Assembly (NCBI GenBank): GCA_039105265.1
Contig: JAPFFF010000010.1
Location: 2,542,001 to 2,606,000, forward strand
Length of the DNA stretch: 64,000 bases
Reading direction: 5' to 3'
Source: Tritrichomonas musculus
Lineage: Eukaryota; Parabasalia; Tritrichomonadida; Tritrichomonadidae
The notes under the pieces are model-generated. The model ran no database searches. It saw only the letters and a program-made list of their open reading frames with translations, and was not told the DNA's origin. Of this stretch, positions 49,359 to 58,648 are shown one piece after another. Made by a program: the position numbers and the translations under genes. Within the stretch, counting starts at the first letter, position 1, and each line of letters starts with the position of its first letter.

Positions 49359-52328
49359 ATGCTATTCCTTATTTTCTTATTTCTTTCTTTACGCCAAGTA
49401 AAACGCTCATTTGAAAAAACTGGATTGACTCCCCTCCCAAAGAAAACATTATTATCAATAACTCAATCGCAATGGTATTTTATTCGATTTTCATCTGATA
49501 AGGATATTAAATTAATTAAATCTCTTTTACCACAAGTCAAAATAACATCATTGTCTTTTGATCAGAATTATTTAACTCTTTTCTTGACACCCAAAGAGGC
49601 ACAACAATTAAATTCATTAGACAACATTCACGTTTTTTACCGAACTCCTCGTAAGTCTACTCTTAGAACACTCCCAAAAAATGAGACATTTGTTATTTAT
49701 GCACATACAACCTTTAACGCTCCCCAATTCTCTAAGATAATATCTCATAATGGCCCATTTTATTTTCTCAGAACTTCTCAGCCTTCCAAAATTGAATCTG
49801 ATCCATCTGTTCTTTATATAAAACAAATTCCTACAATGAATATTCTCAATCGATGGACAACTGGTTTTCTTCAATCTGGGGATGAGCAATTAATCACAAA
49901 AAACGGTTTTTACACATCTAATCGTAAATACAACGAAAGAGGCCTTACAGGATCCAATGTTATTGTCACCTTAATTGATACTGGAGCTGATATGAATAAT
50001 TGTTTATTCAGAGACCCATCTGTTCCAGCTCCATTCAATAAAACCGATTTTAATCACAGAAAAGTAGTTCGTTATGACCCTTTCGTTGACGCCTCTGATC
50101 AATATGCAGGTCACGGAACTCATTGTGCCGGCACTATCGCAGGATCAACCGAATCTTCCCCAATGAGCCTCTACAACGGCCACGCGCCAGATGCCAAACT
50201 CTACGTCGCAGATGTCGGCAAAGATGAAGAAGACAACATTCAAATCGACCTAGCCAATTTCTTTGATATCGTCGATCAGTCAAAAATTTTGAAATCGCCG
50301 ATTATTTCATGCAGCTGGGGCTCAAACATGTCAGTTCCTGAATTAACATCTATTTTTGACTACATGTGCTACGACGATCCTTCACAATTGTACGTTTTCG
50401 CAGCTGGAAACGACGGTTTGCAATATTCGGTCGGATCACCGAGCAATTCAAAGAACGTTTTAACGGTCGCCGCTTCATATCCGCCTCGATCATTCTTCCT
50501 TGGCTACTATCCACTCAATTTGGTACAATTGAGAGACAACGATCAAGTTTTGAATGTGACCTCTCATAATGCATTCAATGCAATGACCAAATATCAACTC
50601 AATTGGTTTAATAACATTGAAGTTGTCAAATATGAAGGAGCATCGGAACACGGTGAAAATGATTACGTCGACAAAGCGGTTATCATTCCTCAGAAAAGCC
50701 CAAATTATGATGATATATTTGACCTTTTGGTCAAATATAAGGCCAAATTGGCAATTGTCTATGATGATGTCAACGCCACCCACGACCAACTTGTGGTACT
50801 GTCAGCCAAGTCGGTTGATGGTGAATTTTTTGACCATCATCCTATTGTAAACCTCACAATTGACACTGTTCGCCGCTATAACGACGTAACCGTTGCACCG
50901 TTCTCGTCACAGGGTCCATCCATCAACGGAAACCGAAAACCAGACGTAATGGCGCCTGGTTTCTACATCTCATCTGCAGGCCATCACCCATATCCAGACG
51001 AGTGCGACGTTGAGACGTCCATTCTTATAATGTCAGGCACGTCGATGGCGACGCCAGCCGTGTCTGGCTCTCTTGCTCTTGTTTACCAGTACCTCAGCGA
51101 GTCTCTGCATCGTCTTCCGCAGGACGACACGAAGAACATCACGTCTCCCCTCCTTCGGGCATTTGCGATTGCATCCTCAGGCAGCGCAGCGGACAATGCG
51201 CAAGGCTACGGAAACATCAACCTCAGCCGCATCCTGATCTATCCAGACGAAGACAAAGGGCGTGGCCTTCGCTTTCGATCAGGCGAGCTGTCATCCAACG
51301 AGCACGTCGCATTCATGGTGAAGACCAATTCTGTTGGCCCTCTATCGTTCTCGCTTGCATGGATTGATATTCCCATCAATTCAGAGTCCGTTGTTCCACT
51401 TTTTGCGTACTTAGACATGTTCGTTATCGGACCAAATGGTGATGTGACAGATTGTGGCGAAGAATTCTCAACCACAAAGAAAATCGTCATTGAAAACGCA
51501 CAGCCCGGAACTTACGAAGTCAGAATCCGCTCAAACACGATACGCGAAATCGAGGAGAACGTTTATTACGGACTCGTTATCGTTGGTTCATTTGACCACC
51601 TCAATTTCAATGAGAATCCGAGCGAGCTCCAAGTGCGCAGGCCATCGAACTGTGCTTCGAAATGCCATTCGCAGTGCGACCAATCATCTGCATCCTGCAT
51701 CTGTGACAAATATCACACCGGAACTTTTTGTGAGCTCAGTATTGAAAAAGTGGATGAAAACGAGAATTCTGTGAAAACGATCAGAAATAGAGATTTCTGG
51801 TACATGCACTTCGACCTCTCAAAATACAAGGAGAAGAGCCAGAAGGAGATCGAAAGATTGGCCGTCTTCGTTGAGATAAAAGTGACAGCTGCAAAAGGTG
51901 AAGGAATAATCCGTTATTTCGTCAATTCTGACAATTTGGCCAGACTTTCAATTCCTCGCTTCTTGATCGCACTGCAGGACGAGCTCTCCTCCACCTTCCA
52001 GATTCCATTGACAGACTTCATTGAAAATGGCGGTTTTTACTTCACCGCTTTTAATGACGTTTATTCTGACGTCACCATCAGTTTGAAGTGGAAGGTGAGA
52101 GACACAAGAAACTTGCTCGACCAGTTCACTCACTCAAAGTGGTTCAAAATTGTGCTCATCGCATTGATAGTCGTACTCTCGCTCTCAATTGTGATATCTA
52201 TCATTGTCTTGATCGTCTGGTACGTCAAATACAAGAAGAGGAAGCGCAGGAGGCACCACCACGAAGAAAACACTAACCAAACCGAAGACATGAAAGTTGC
52301 TTTGGTCGAGAATGCTCAAGAGGTCTAA
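49359..52328 (+). CDS. Membrane-anchored subtilisin-like serine protease (S8)
   Basis: The 989-residue protein (counted from ATG 49359, chosen because the frame further upstream opens only with TTG) has a signal peptide (LFLIFLFLSL) and a pro-domain. A subtilase domain follows, with the catalytic triad D207 (LIDTGAD), H252 (GHGTHC) and S562 (SGTSMATPAVSG) and oxyanion N351 (AAGNDG). A PA-type insertion lies between His and Ser. Then come a beta-sandwich, an EGF-like cysteine knot (about 770-800), a juxtamembrane domain, one membrane helix (about 937-960) and a very basic His/Arg-rich tail. It matches trichomonad SUB1-type surface proteases that process or degrade extracellular proteins. CAAAAAGTTTTAAA at 49342-49355 lies directly upstream. 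Confidence 0.95.
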   Translation: MLFLIFLFLSLRQVKRSFEKTGLTPLPKKTLLSITQSQWYFIRFSSDKDIKLIKSLLPQVKITSLSFDQNYLTLFLTPKEAQQLNSLDNIHVFYRTPRKSTLRTLPKNETFVIYAHTTFNAPQFSKIISHNGPFYFLRTSQPSKIESDPSVLYIKQIPTMNILNRWTTGFLQSGDEQLITKNGFYTSNRKYNERGLTGSNVIVTLIDTGADMNNCLFRDPSVPAPFNKTDFNHRKVVRYDPFVDASDQYAGHGTHCAGTIAGSTESSPMSLYNGHAPDAKLYVADVGKDEEDNIQIDLANFFDIVDQSKILKSPIISCSWGSNMSVPELTSIFDYMCYDDPSQLYVFAAGNDGLQYSVGSPSNSKNVLTVAASYPPRSFFLGYYPLNLVQLRDNDQVLNVTSHNAFNAMTKYQLNWFNNIEVVKYEGASEHGENDYVDKAVIIPQKSPNYDDIFDLLVKYKAKLAIVYDDVNATHDQLVVLSAKSVDGEFFDHHPIVNLTIDTVRRYNDVTVAPFSSQGPSINGNRKPDVMAPGFYISSAGHHPYPDECDVETSILIMSGTSMATPAVSGSLALVYQYLSESLHRLPQDDTKNITSPLLRAFAIASSGSAADNAQGYGNINLSRILIYPDEDKGRGLRFRSGELSSNEHVAFMVKTNSVGPLSFSLAWIDIPINSESVVPLFAYLDMFVIGPNGDVTDCGEEFSTTKKIVIENAQPGTYEVRIRSNTIREIEENVYYGLVIVGSFDHLNFNENPSELQVRRPSNCASKCHSQCDQSSASCICDKYHTGTFCELSIEKVDENENSVKTIRNRDFWYMHFDLSKYKEKSQKEIERLAVFVEIKVTAAKGEGIIRYFVNSDNLARLSIPRFLIALQDELSSTFQIPLTDFIENGGFYFTAFNDVYSDVTISLKWKVRDTRNLLDQFTHSKWFKIVLIALIVVLSLSIVISIIVLIVWYVKYKKRKRRRHHHEENTNQTEDMKVALVENAQEV

Positions 52329-52580
52329 ACTTGTTGGATTTATACTTTCTTTAATAAATCTGATATATTTATAATTTTGCTTCTTTTTTTTTTAGTTTGT
52401 CAAATAATTGGAAAGTGGAATGAAATATTTTTTTTTCACCATATGATAGGTCAATTAAATAAAAAGTGACTGATAAAAAAAATCAACAATATTAGTAATC
52501 AATTCAGCATTTGAAATAAGATAAGAAAATGCTGGTGTCAAATTTTATTCGTTTATTCTCTTTAAAAAAAGCAAAAAAAT

Positions 52581-52650
52581 GGGTAAGCCGTGAATCGAAC
52601 ACGGACCTTCTGTACCACAGACATTTATGCTACCTTTACACCACCTACCC
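52581..52650 (-). tRNA. tRNA-His (GTG)
   Basis: The - strand folds as a 70-nt tRNA. The acceptor arm GGGTAGG pairs with CTTACCC, the D arm has an AAAGGTA loop, the anticodon loop CTGTGGT gives GUG, and the T arm CCGTG/CACGG is perfect with a TTCGATT loop. Next come A73 and a T7 run, a normal polymerase III terminator. The lower anticodon stem pairs (TGT/ACA), but the two pairs nearest the body are A-A and A-G mismatches. It may be an active gene with an odd stem or a slightly decayed copy. Confidence 0.8.
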
Positions 52651-52977
52651 TTTCTGTACATATTCATTTTTTCTCTTATTTATACTCATTAAATTAAATA
52701 TTTTCTTTTTATTAATGTTTTAAATATTGATATTAGGTTTCTCAATTTTCAAGTCCAATTTACATTCAAAAATAAAAAGATATAAGATCTGTTGTGAAAA
52801 AAATATTAAAATGCAATATTCTTTTTAAATAAATAAATAAATAAAAAAAACTCATTATGATATTGAATTTAGTTGTCAGAAATGCATTCATATTTTTTTA
52901 TACTACATAAAAAATGATTATAGTGAGATAAAAACTTTTATTATTATTATTAATCGAAAAATATTGTTGTTTTTACT

Positions 52978-54799
52978 TCATATCTGAATTATTTTGACTT
53001 TGTCTCCAATTCCAGAAATTATACTAACTAGAGGAGATGGAATTGTTATTTGAGCTAATGATGGGCATTCTTCTAAAGCATAATATCCTAAAAAGGACAC
53101 TGAAGAAGGAATTGATATTTGCTCTAATGAACGGCATTGAGAAAAAGCAGCATCATTAATTCTAGTTACGGAAGGAGGTATTGATACTTGAGTTAATGAT
53201 GAACATCCTTTGAAAACATTATAATTTATTTCTGTTAAAGAAGATGGGAGTTCAAATATTATTTGTTCCAAAGATGAGCATCCTTCAAATGCAGAATCTC
53301 CAATAAAAGTTATAGAAGAAGAAATTGTGATTTGTTTCAATGATTTGCATTTTCCAAAAGTATTATCTTTAATTGAAGTTACAGATAAAGGAATTGATAT
53401 TTGCTTCAGTGAACTGCATAAATAAAAAGTAAATTTATCAAATTCCCTCAGAGAAGAAGGAGTTTCAAAAGTAATCTCTTCTAGTGATGAACATATTCCA
53501 AAAGCATTATTACCAATAGAAGTTACAGAAGAAGGAATTTTGATTTGTTTTGATGACCGACAGCTATAGAAAGTATAAGAATGTATCTCATTTACTGATG
53601 AAGGAATCGTTATTTGAGTTAAAGAAAAACAATCATAAAAAGCTCCCCTATTGATTATAGATAAAGAAGAAGGAATTGTGATTTTTTCAAGTGAAGAGCA
53701 TTTATTGAAAGCAAAGGCTGGAATTGAAGTAATAGAAGAAGGAATTGTAATTTGTTGTAATAATGGGCATTTTAAAAATACTTGTTCTGGGATGAAATGG
53801 TTTGATTTATCGATGATTTGATATGTAATGTTTTTAGATATTTGGCTCAAAGTTTTCAAAACAACACCAATTTTAATATATTTGATTTTCCTATTTTGAA
53901 TTTTTGCAACAAGATCTATAATCTTATCGAAAGACATGGAAGGATATTCGATTTCAATTGATATCTTTTTAAATTTATTTAAGCATTTAAGAAATTTGGG
54001 TGATCCAAGAGACTTGTTAAAGAACAATTTTTCTGTTTTATTTGGTTTAAGTAGTATTTGATCAAATTCATTCAAATTTTGATTCTCTATGTTTTTAATA
54101 TTAGCATTTATGAGTATCAATTGTGTATCTGGTGGTAATGAAATAAATTCGTTGGTTTTTTTTAATAAATCATATGATTTTAAGAAAAATTCACCTTTTA
54201 TATATCCTAGTTCATTGGATTTAATTATGTATTTGATAGAATCTTTTTCTTTGTTTTTATTTCCTTCTTGTAAAAAATGCATTATACCATATCGATGCTT
54301 TCTTTATCACCTAATTTCATTCCTTCTTCGAAGTATTTAATACTTTCATTATATTTGTTCTGCTTGAAACTGATTTTACCTTTCAATAAAAATATTCTGG
54401 CATTTTGAAGAACTTTTTGTTGCTTTTCATCAGAAGAATTTTCTTCATTTACATTTTGCAATGCTTTGGTGACGGTTGCTTCTTCATCAACTGCATTTTT
54501 GATTTTGTCATTAATATTTGAATTATTAATCTGATTTGATTTAATTGGAGAAAATCGCCAATGTACTTCGTTTTTGAACTAATAACTATATTGCTTTTTA
54601 GGTTCGTGCATCTATCAAATGCATAACTTTCAATTCTCTCTGCATGAATTGTTGAAATATATTCCAAACCATTACAATCTTTAAATGATTTCTCTCTAAT
54701 CTTCGCAACATCGCCTTGGAAGTTAATTGATGTCAATCCAGTACAACCTTGAAATGCACTATCTTCAATAGCAATTCCATCACCAAATGTTAATTCCAT
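52978..54799 (-). pseudogene. Split BspA-LRR / Sel1-type protein gene
   Basis: Three successive frames on the - strand look like one gene. The first (54799 to about 54560) encodes LRR_5 repeats (AFQGCTGLTSINF). The second (about 54560-54290) runs from FSPIKSNQ through an acidic linker into a TPR/Sel1-like segment (KYNESIKYFEEGMKLGDKES). The third (54282-52978, 434 residues) continues the Sel1-like unit (DSIKYIIKSNELGYIKGE) and ends in about eleven clean BspA repeats. Two frameshifts, near 54560 and 54285, separate them. Either the gene is recently broken or the sequence has two indel errors; the clean repeats favour a young event. The third frame alone could still be expressed from ATG 54282. 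No signal peptide is present. Confidence 0.7.
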
Positions 54800-55065
54800 T
54801 TTAATAGAAGGATATTATCAGAAGGAACTAACGTTAGTAAACTTAAGATTTTGCTATATTTTATTAATATATGTGATTGAATATGATTCTTTTCAACGAG
54901 AAATGCTTGATATATTTGAAATTTCAAAAGGTTACTTCAACAAACTTTTTTTTCCGAAAAATGAATATTTTTTGGAAACTATTTTTCCTTTTCTTGATAT
55001 TCTTTGAAACAATTAAAAATAATGTTAAATGACTGTAATATAATCTCATCTGCAAAAATATTTAA

Positions 55066-55524
55066 GGGACTAGTTTCCAAATTTATTGTAAACCTATCAA
55101 TATTGAATGAACTCATAGAATAAAACTTTGAAAGATAGCTTTTCGGAAAAAGTTTTGGTCAAATATAATAAATTTTTCTCCTTAACGATCATTTTTATAT
55201 TATTTTGGTAACTTTTTGAATGGATTAATTTTTTTAAAAAATGAAAATTAGTAAGAAATATTAATTAAAAAAAATATAAAATAAATTGATAAATAATAAT
55301 TTATTAAAATAATAAAAAAATATTTCGTTTTTTCATTTTTCAATAGAAAATGATTATATTATCAAGTTTTTTTATGAATCCAGCATATTTGATATATAAA
55401 TAAAATAATGCATGAATATTAAAATCTAGATCAAACTATTTAATATATTTTTCAGTCAAAAACAAAAAAACTTTTTTTTGTGAGAACACATAGAATATTT
55501 TTATTCAAATTGGAAACTAGTCCC
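55066..55524. mobile_element. MITE, 459 bp, with TTAA target duplication (piggyBac-like)
   Basis: The ends GGGACTAGTTTCCAA are perfect inverted repeats, and TTAA flanks both sides (55062-55065 and 55525-55528). TTAA duplication is the mark of piggyBac elements. There is no transposase. The terminal repeat extends imperfectly by a further few AT bases. Confidence 0.8.
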
Positions 55525-55528
55525 TTAA

Positions 55529-56020
55529 TTACTTGTAAATATATTTCAATTTTGAGGAACATTTCTTTTTATTGATATATAATATAGAATATTAACTTAT
55601 TTAATATTCATTTCAATTGAGAAATGACTTTTTAATTAAAAACTTATTCTTTATTTACAATTTTTTTTTAATGGAAAGAATAAAAAATGGTTTATACTTG
55701 CAATTATTTTCAATTTTATGAGTTAATTGGAATAAAAATTACTTTCAAGTGGAAAATATAATATACAAAATTATAATCTGGATTAAGTGATAATTTCAAT
55801 TCTTTATATTTCAATTACTGAAAATTATTATTTATTCTATCTGAATTCGTTATCACTTCAGATTTAAAGCAAATAATTTTATCATCTCAAATTGAAGCAA
55901 TTCTGTTTTGTAATGAATCATAAACAGATCAAAAAATTCATTTAAAAGAACTGTATTGCATTTATATATCATCAAATTAAAACTATTTGAAAACCGAATG
56001 ATGTAAAAAATAAAAATTAT
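55529..56020. other. AT-rich spacer upstream of the discoidin-like gene
   Basis: No gene is supported. The N-terminal BTB-like domain that often precedes a discoidin domain in trichomonad proteins was not found here in any frame. Confidence 0.45.
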
Positions 56021-56557
56021 ATGACGATCAAATATCAATTGAAAAATAAAATTTTTAGAATGGAATCATTTAAAGATGACTGGTGCCCACCCACAGAAGG
56101 TGCAATTATTTATTATTTCTCTTCAGAAAGAACTCGCACTCATGATGCCAAAGATCTTTTTACAGGTTTAGTTACACATGTTATTAATACCAGTCATTTT
56201 GGCGAAGATGATTTTGACGAGAAATATACAATTGTATCGCCTGAAGTATCTGAACAGAGTATTACGTTTAAATTTTCAAGTGGATCCATGTCAATTGATA
56301 AATATTCAATTGAATGTGTTAGTTACACAATAACATCATGGATACTTGAGGCTACAAATAACTCAAGATCCAGAAACTGGGATTGTTTGGATCAACGATC
56401 TAAAAAACTTCTGGCTGATAAAAGATACACATTCAAAGTTAACAAATCTCACCAGCCATACAAATTTTTTCGTTTAAAAATGCTACAACCAAATTCTGCT
56501 GGACGATGGCTAATGTTTCTCCATTATTTTAATCTTCATGGCGATTTTTCTGAATAA
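56021..56557 (+). CDS. Discoidin-like (F5/8 type C) domain protein
   Basis: The 178-residue protein is essentially one galactose-binding-like domain of F5/8 C type: beta strands with YSIECVSYTITSWILEATNN, an aromatic pair around NWDCLDQRS, and the closing KFFRLKMLQPNSAGRWLMF then FNLHG, as in the intracellular BTBD9-like version. In trichomonads this domain is usually preceded by a BTB-like domain, so this gene may be a truncated family member or a natural short form. There is no signal peptide. Starts at 56021 or 56060 (MESFKDDW) are both possible. Confidence 0.7.
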   Translation: MTIKYQLKNKIFRMESFKDDWCPPTEGAIIYYFSSERTRTHDAKDLFTGLVTHVINTSHFGEDDFDEKYTIVSPEVSEQSITFKFSSGSMSIDKYSIECVSYTITSWILEATNNSRSRNWDCLDQRSKKLLADKRYTFKVNKSHQPYKFFRLKMLQPNSAGRWLMFLHYFNLHGDFSE

Positions 56558-57085
56558 TCGCATATATTACAAAAGTTAAATCACTTATTTTTTTCAGTTT
56601 ACATTCTTTCAAAATTGAGAAGTTTACGGGAGGTTTTTATCAAAATAAAATAAAAAAAAAATTATATATTTTTTTCTTTTTGAAATTTTTAAACCAAGCA
56701 AAACAAAACAACAAAGTCAAGGTTCCTTTGGGCGAATCCGAGAAAATAGAAATTGCGAAATTAAATGAATCAATTTGGAAACTAGTGGTCTCTCATTGGA
56801 AATACAATTGGGAGAGGTTAAAAAACAGTCAAAAAAAACAACAAATCTTGTTTACAAAAAAATACAATCTCTCCTAAAGGAGGTAGACCAATAACAATTG
56901 CAGATAATAAGAAGGTGTCTGATCAATGACTCAGATGCAAAAATTAATAAATTAAAAATAAAATTTAAAAAATTAACTTTTTTACTTCAAATATCCACTT
57001 TTTGAATAACTTTCAAAAAGTGGCATCCTTTGTTTTTTGAAATAAAAATGCATTAGATCGTGTTGAAAAGCTTTGAATTTCGTTT
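56558..57085. other. Convergent spacer
   Basis: The frame 56680-56877 has no ATG start and no recognised family; it may be a coding relic (PLGESEKIEIAKLNESIWK). A hairpin near 57009 is listed separately. Confidence 0.4.
56995..57023. terminator. Hairpin downstream of the glycine-rich protein gene
   Basis: Arms CCACTTTTTGAA and TTCAAAAAGTGG form a 12-bp stem with a 5-base loop, about 65 bp after the stop codon of the - strand gene. The core CTTTTTGA/TCAAAAAG is the same as in the two hairpins after the GH30 gene. Confidence 0.45.
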
Positions 57086-58648
57086 TTAACATTTGTATTT
57101 GATTGTGACGGATCCATTGTTTTCGTTGAATCCATCTGTGCCAATAGCTTTCGTATCAAGACTCCAGCTCGTGGCTTGGCAATCGTTTGACCCTTGGCAC
57201 CATCCTCCACCTGGCGCAAAACTTGTTGCGTATGATCCACCGCATCCATAACCACCACGTGAAATTCCGTTTCCTCTTTCATAAAATGTGCCTTCCGCAT
57301 CATATTGAATGAATTGCGGAATACACTTGACACGACTGTCAGCATCGTTTGGTTTGTGCGAATATGTTGAATATGCTGTGAAATTGTTGGGTGATTTGTA
57401 ATTGGATGCTTCTCCGTCATACCCGGTACTGTCTCGATTATAATAGCTGCTCTCTTCACCGCCAGAGCCTCCTGCTGCGACAAGTAACGTCTCATATTTG
57501 ATGTCACCTTTCGTGAATTGGTATCTATCATCGGTGATGCTTTTAATTCGTTTGAAAATAAACGTTCCACCTCCACCACCGCCTGATGTGCCTTCTTTCT
57601 GTGTTGCCTGCTTTGATGTTCCCATTCCACCAACAACGATATCGATCACATCTCCTTTTTTGAATCCAAAATTGGCTACAATTTTCGCTCCTTTTCCTCC
57701 CTTGCTCGTGAAATTCGTGCCGTACGTGTTACCTCCAGAGCCAGAAGCTCCAATTGCCTCAATTTCATACTTGCCGTCGTATGGAATCATGAATGTTTGC
57801 AGAGATCCTGTGTAATCAATTTGGAAAGTATAAAATTTTTTCTCTTGTTCTTGGAAGTGCTTTTTGGCGATTTCAGCCAGTATTGAAAATTCTTTTAATG
57901 CAATTTCACCATCGATGTGATCGATTATGTATTCCGTCATATCTTTGTCGTGGCTTTCTTCATCGATTCGAAGCAGAAAATGCATTAGAAAGTGTGGTTC
58001 GTTGTTGTCTCTGAAAACGTTGAATATTTGTTTGTATTCGTCTGATTTTTCTGAACGATTTTGTTGTTTGTTTTGATGGATATAAAAATCAATGATGTCG
58101 AGAATGATTTCTTCATCGATTTTTTGGAACATGTCACTTTTTAAGAAACCAATGAAATGTTCAGATAAAAATTTAACGGCTTCTAAATGGAACGACGTGG
58201 AGAGTAATGAGATTGCTTCTTCAATCGTACTGATAAATTTTGTGAACTCAAACGAGACATGTTTGTCTTTTTCTTGATATTCAATTGATCTCAAGAGTAA
58301 TGTTAAAAGAAATATTTCTTCTTCAGAAACTGATATTGGTTTATTAGTCGATTCGATAATTTCTTGAAAAATTTGGTCGATTCTTTCTTTAATTTGAGTT
58401 TGATCTTTTAAAAGTTTTAAATGAAATGGAATAATAATTTCAATCGATTGAAGCGTTGGATCAGACTGATAATATGTATTGACTTTTTGTGAGATAATTC
58501 TTGCTTTGTTAAGTGTTGTTTTGATTTCGATCTGTTGTAGCTTTTGTTCTTGCTCATATTTAATGAGAAATGTAAAATCACTACTGTCATCATTTTGTGT
58601 TAATCGACAGAATGATTGGTATGAAGGTTGAATTGTTGGAGTTGCCAT
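57086..58648 (-). CDS. BTB-like protein with ALK-type glycine-rich domain
   Basis: From ATG 58648 (MATPTIQPS, preferred because the upstream ATG at 58720 adds residues unlike the family) the product has 520 residues. The N-terminal 230 residues resemble the trichomonad BTB/POZ-like and helical region (FTFLIKYEQEQ). From about 285 the protein becomes a glycine-rich beta domain of the PF12810 (ALK/LTK) kind: FMIPYDGKYEIEAIGASGSG, GGKGAKIVANFGFKKGDVI, GGGGGGTFI, LLVAAGGSGG and the closing NNGSVTIKYKC. ALK-type domains are extracellular in animals, but there is no signal peptide or membrane segment here. It is probably an intracellular scaffold. AGAAAAAGTTAAATTG lies about 40 bp before the start. 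Confidence 0.8.
   Translation of the reverse strand: MATPTIQPSYQSFCRLTQNDDSSDFTFLIKYEQEQKLQQIEIKTTLNKARIISQKVNTYYQSDPTLQSIEIIIPFHLKLLKDQTQIKERIDQIFQEIIESTNKPISVSEEEIFLLTLLLRSIEYQEKDKHVSFEFTKFISTIEEAISLLSTSFHLEAVKFLSEHFIGFLKSDMFQKIDEEIILDIIDFYIHQNKQQNRSEKSDEYKQIFNVFRDNNEPHFLMHFLLRIDEESHDKDMTEYIIDHIDGEIALKEFSILAEIAKKHFQEQEKKFYTFQIDYTGSLQTFMIPYDGKYEIEAIGASGSGGNTYGTNFTSKGGKGAKIVANFGFKKGDVIDIVVGGMGTSKQATQKEGTSGGGGGGTFIFKRIKSITDDRYQFTKGDIKYETLLVAAGGSGGEESSYYNRDSTGYDGEASNYKSPNNFTAYSTYSHKPNDADSRVKCIPQFIQYDAEGTFYERGNGISRGGYGCGGSYATSFAPGGGWCQGSNDCQATSWSLDTKAIGTDGFNENNGSVTIKYKC

Noticed and set aside
57013-57636. 207-residue - strand frame next to the glycine-rich gene
   Set aside because: It overlaps the BTB-like/glycine-rich gene in another frame and has the composition of a shadow.
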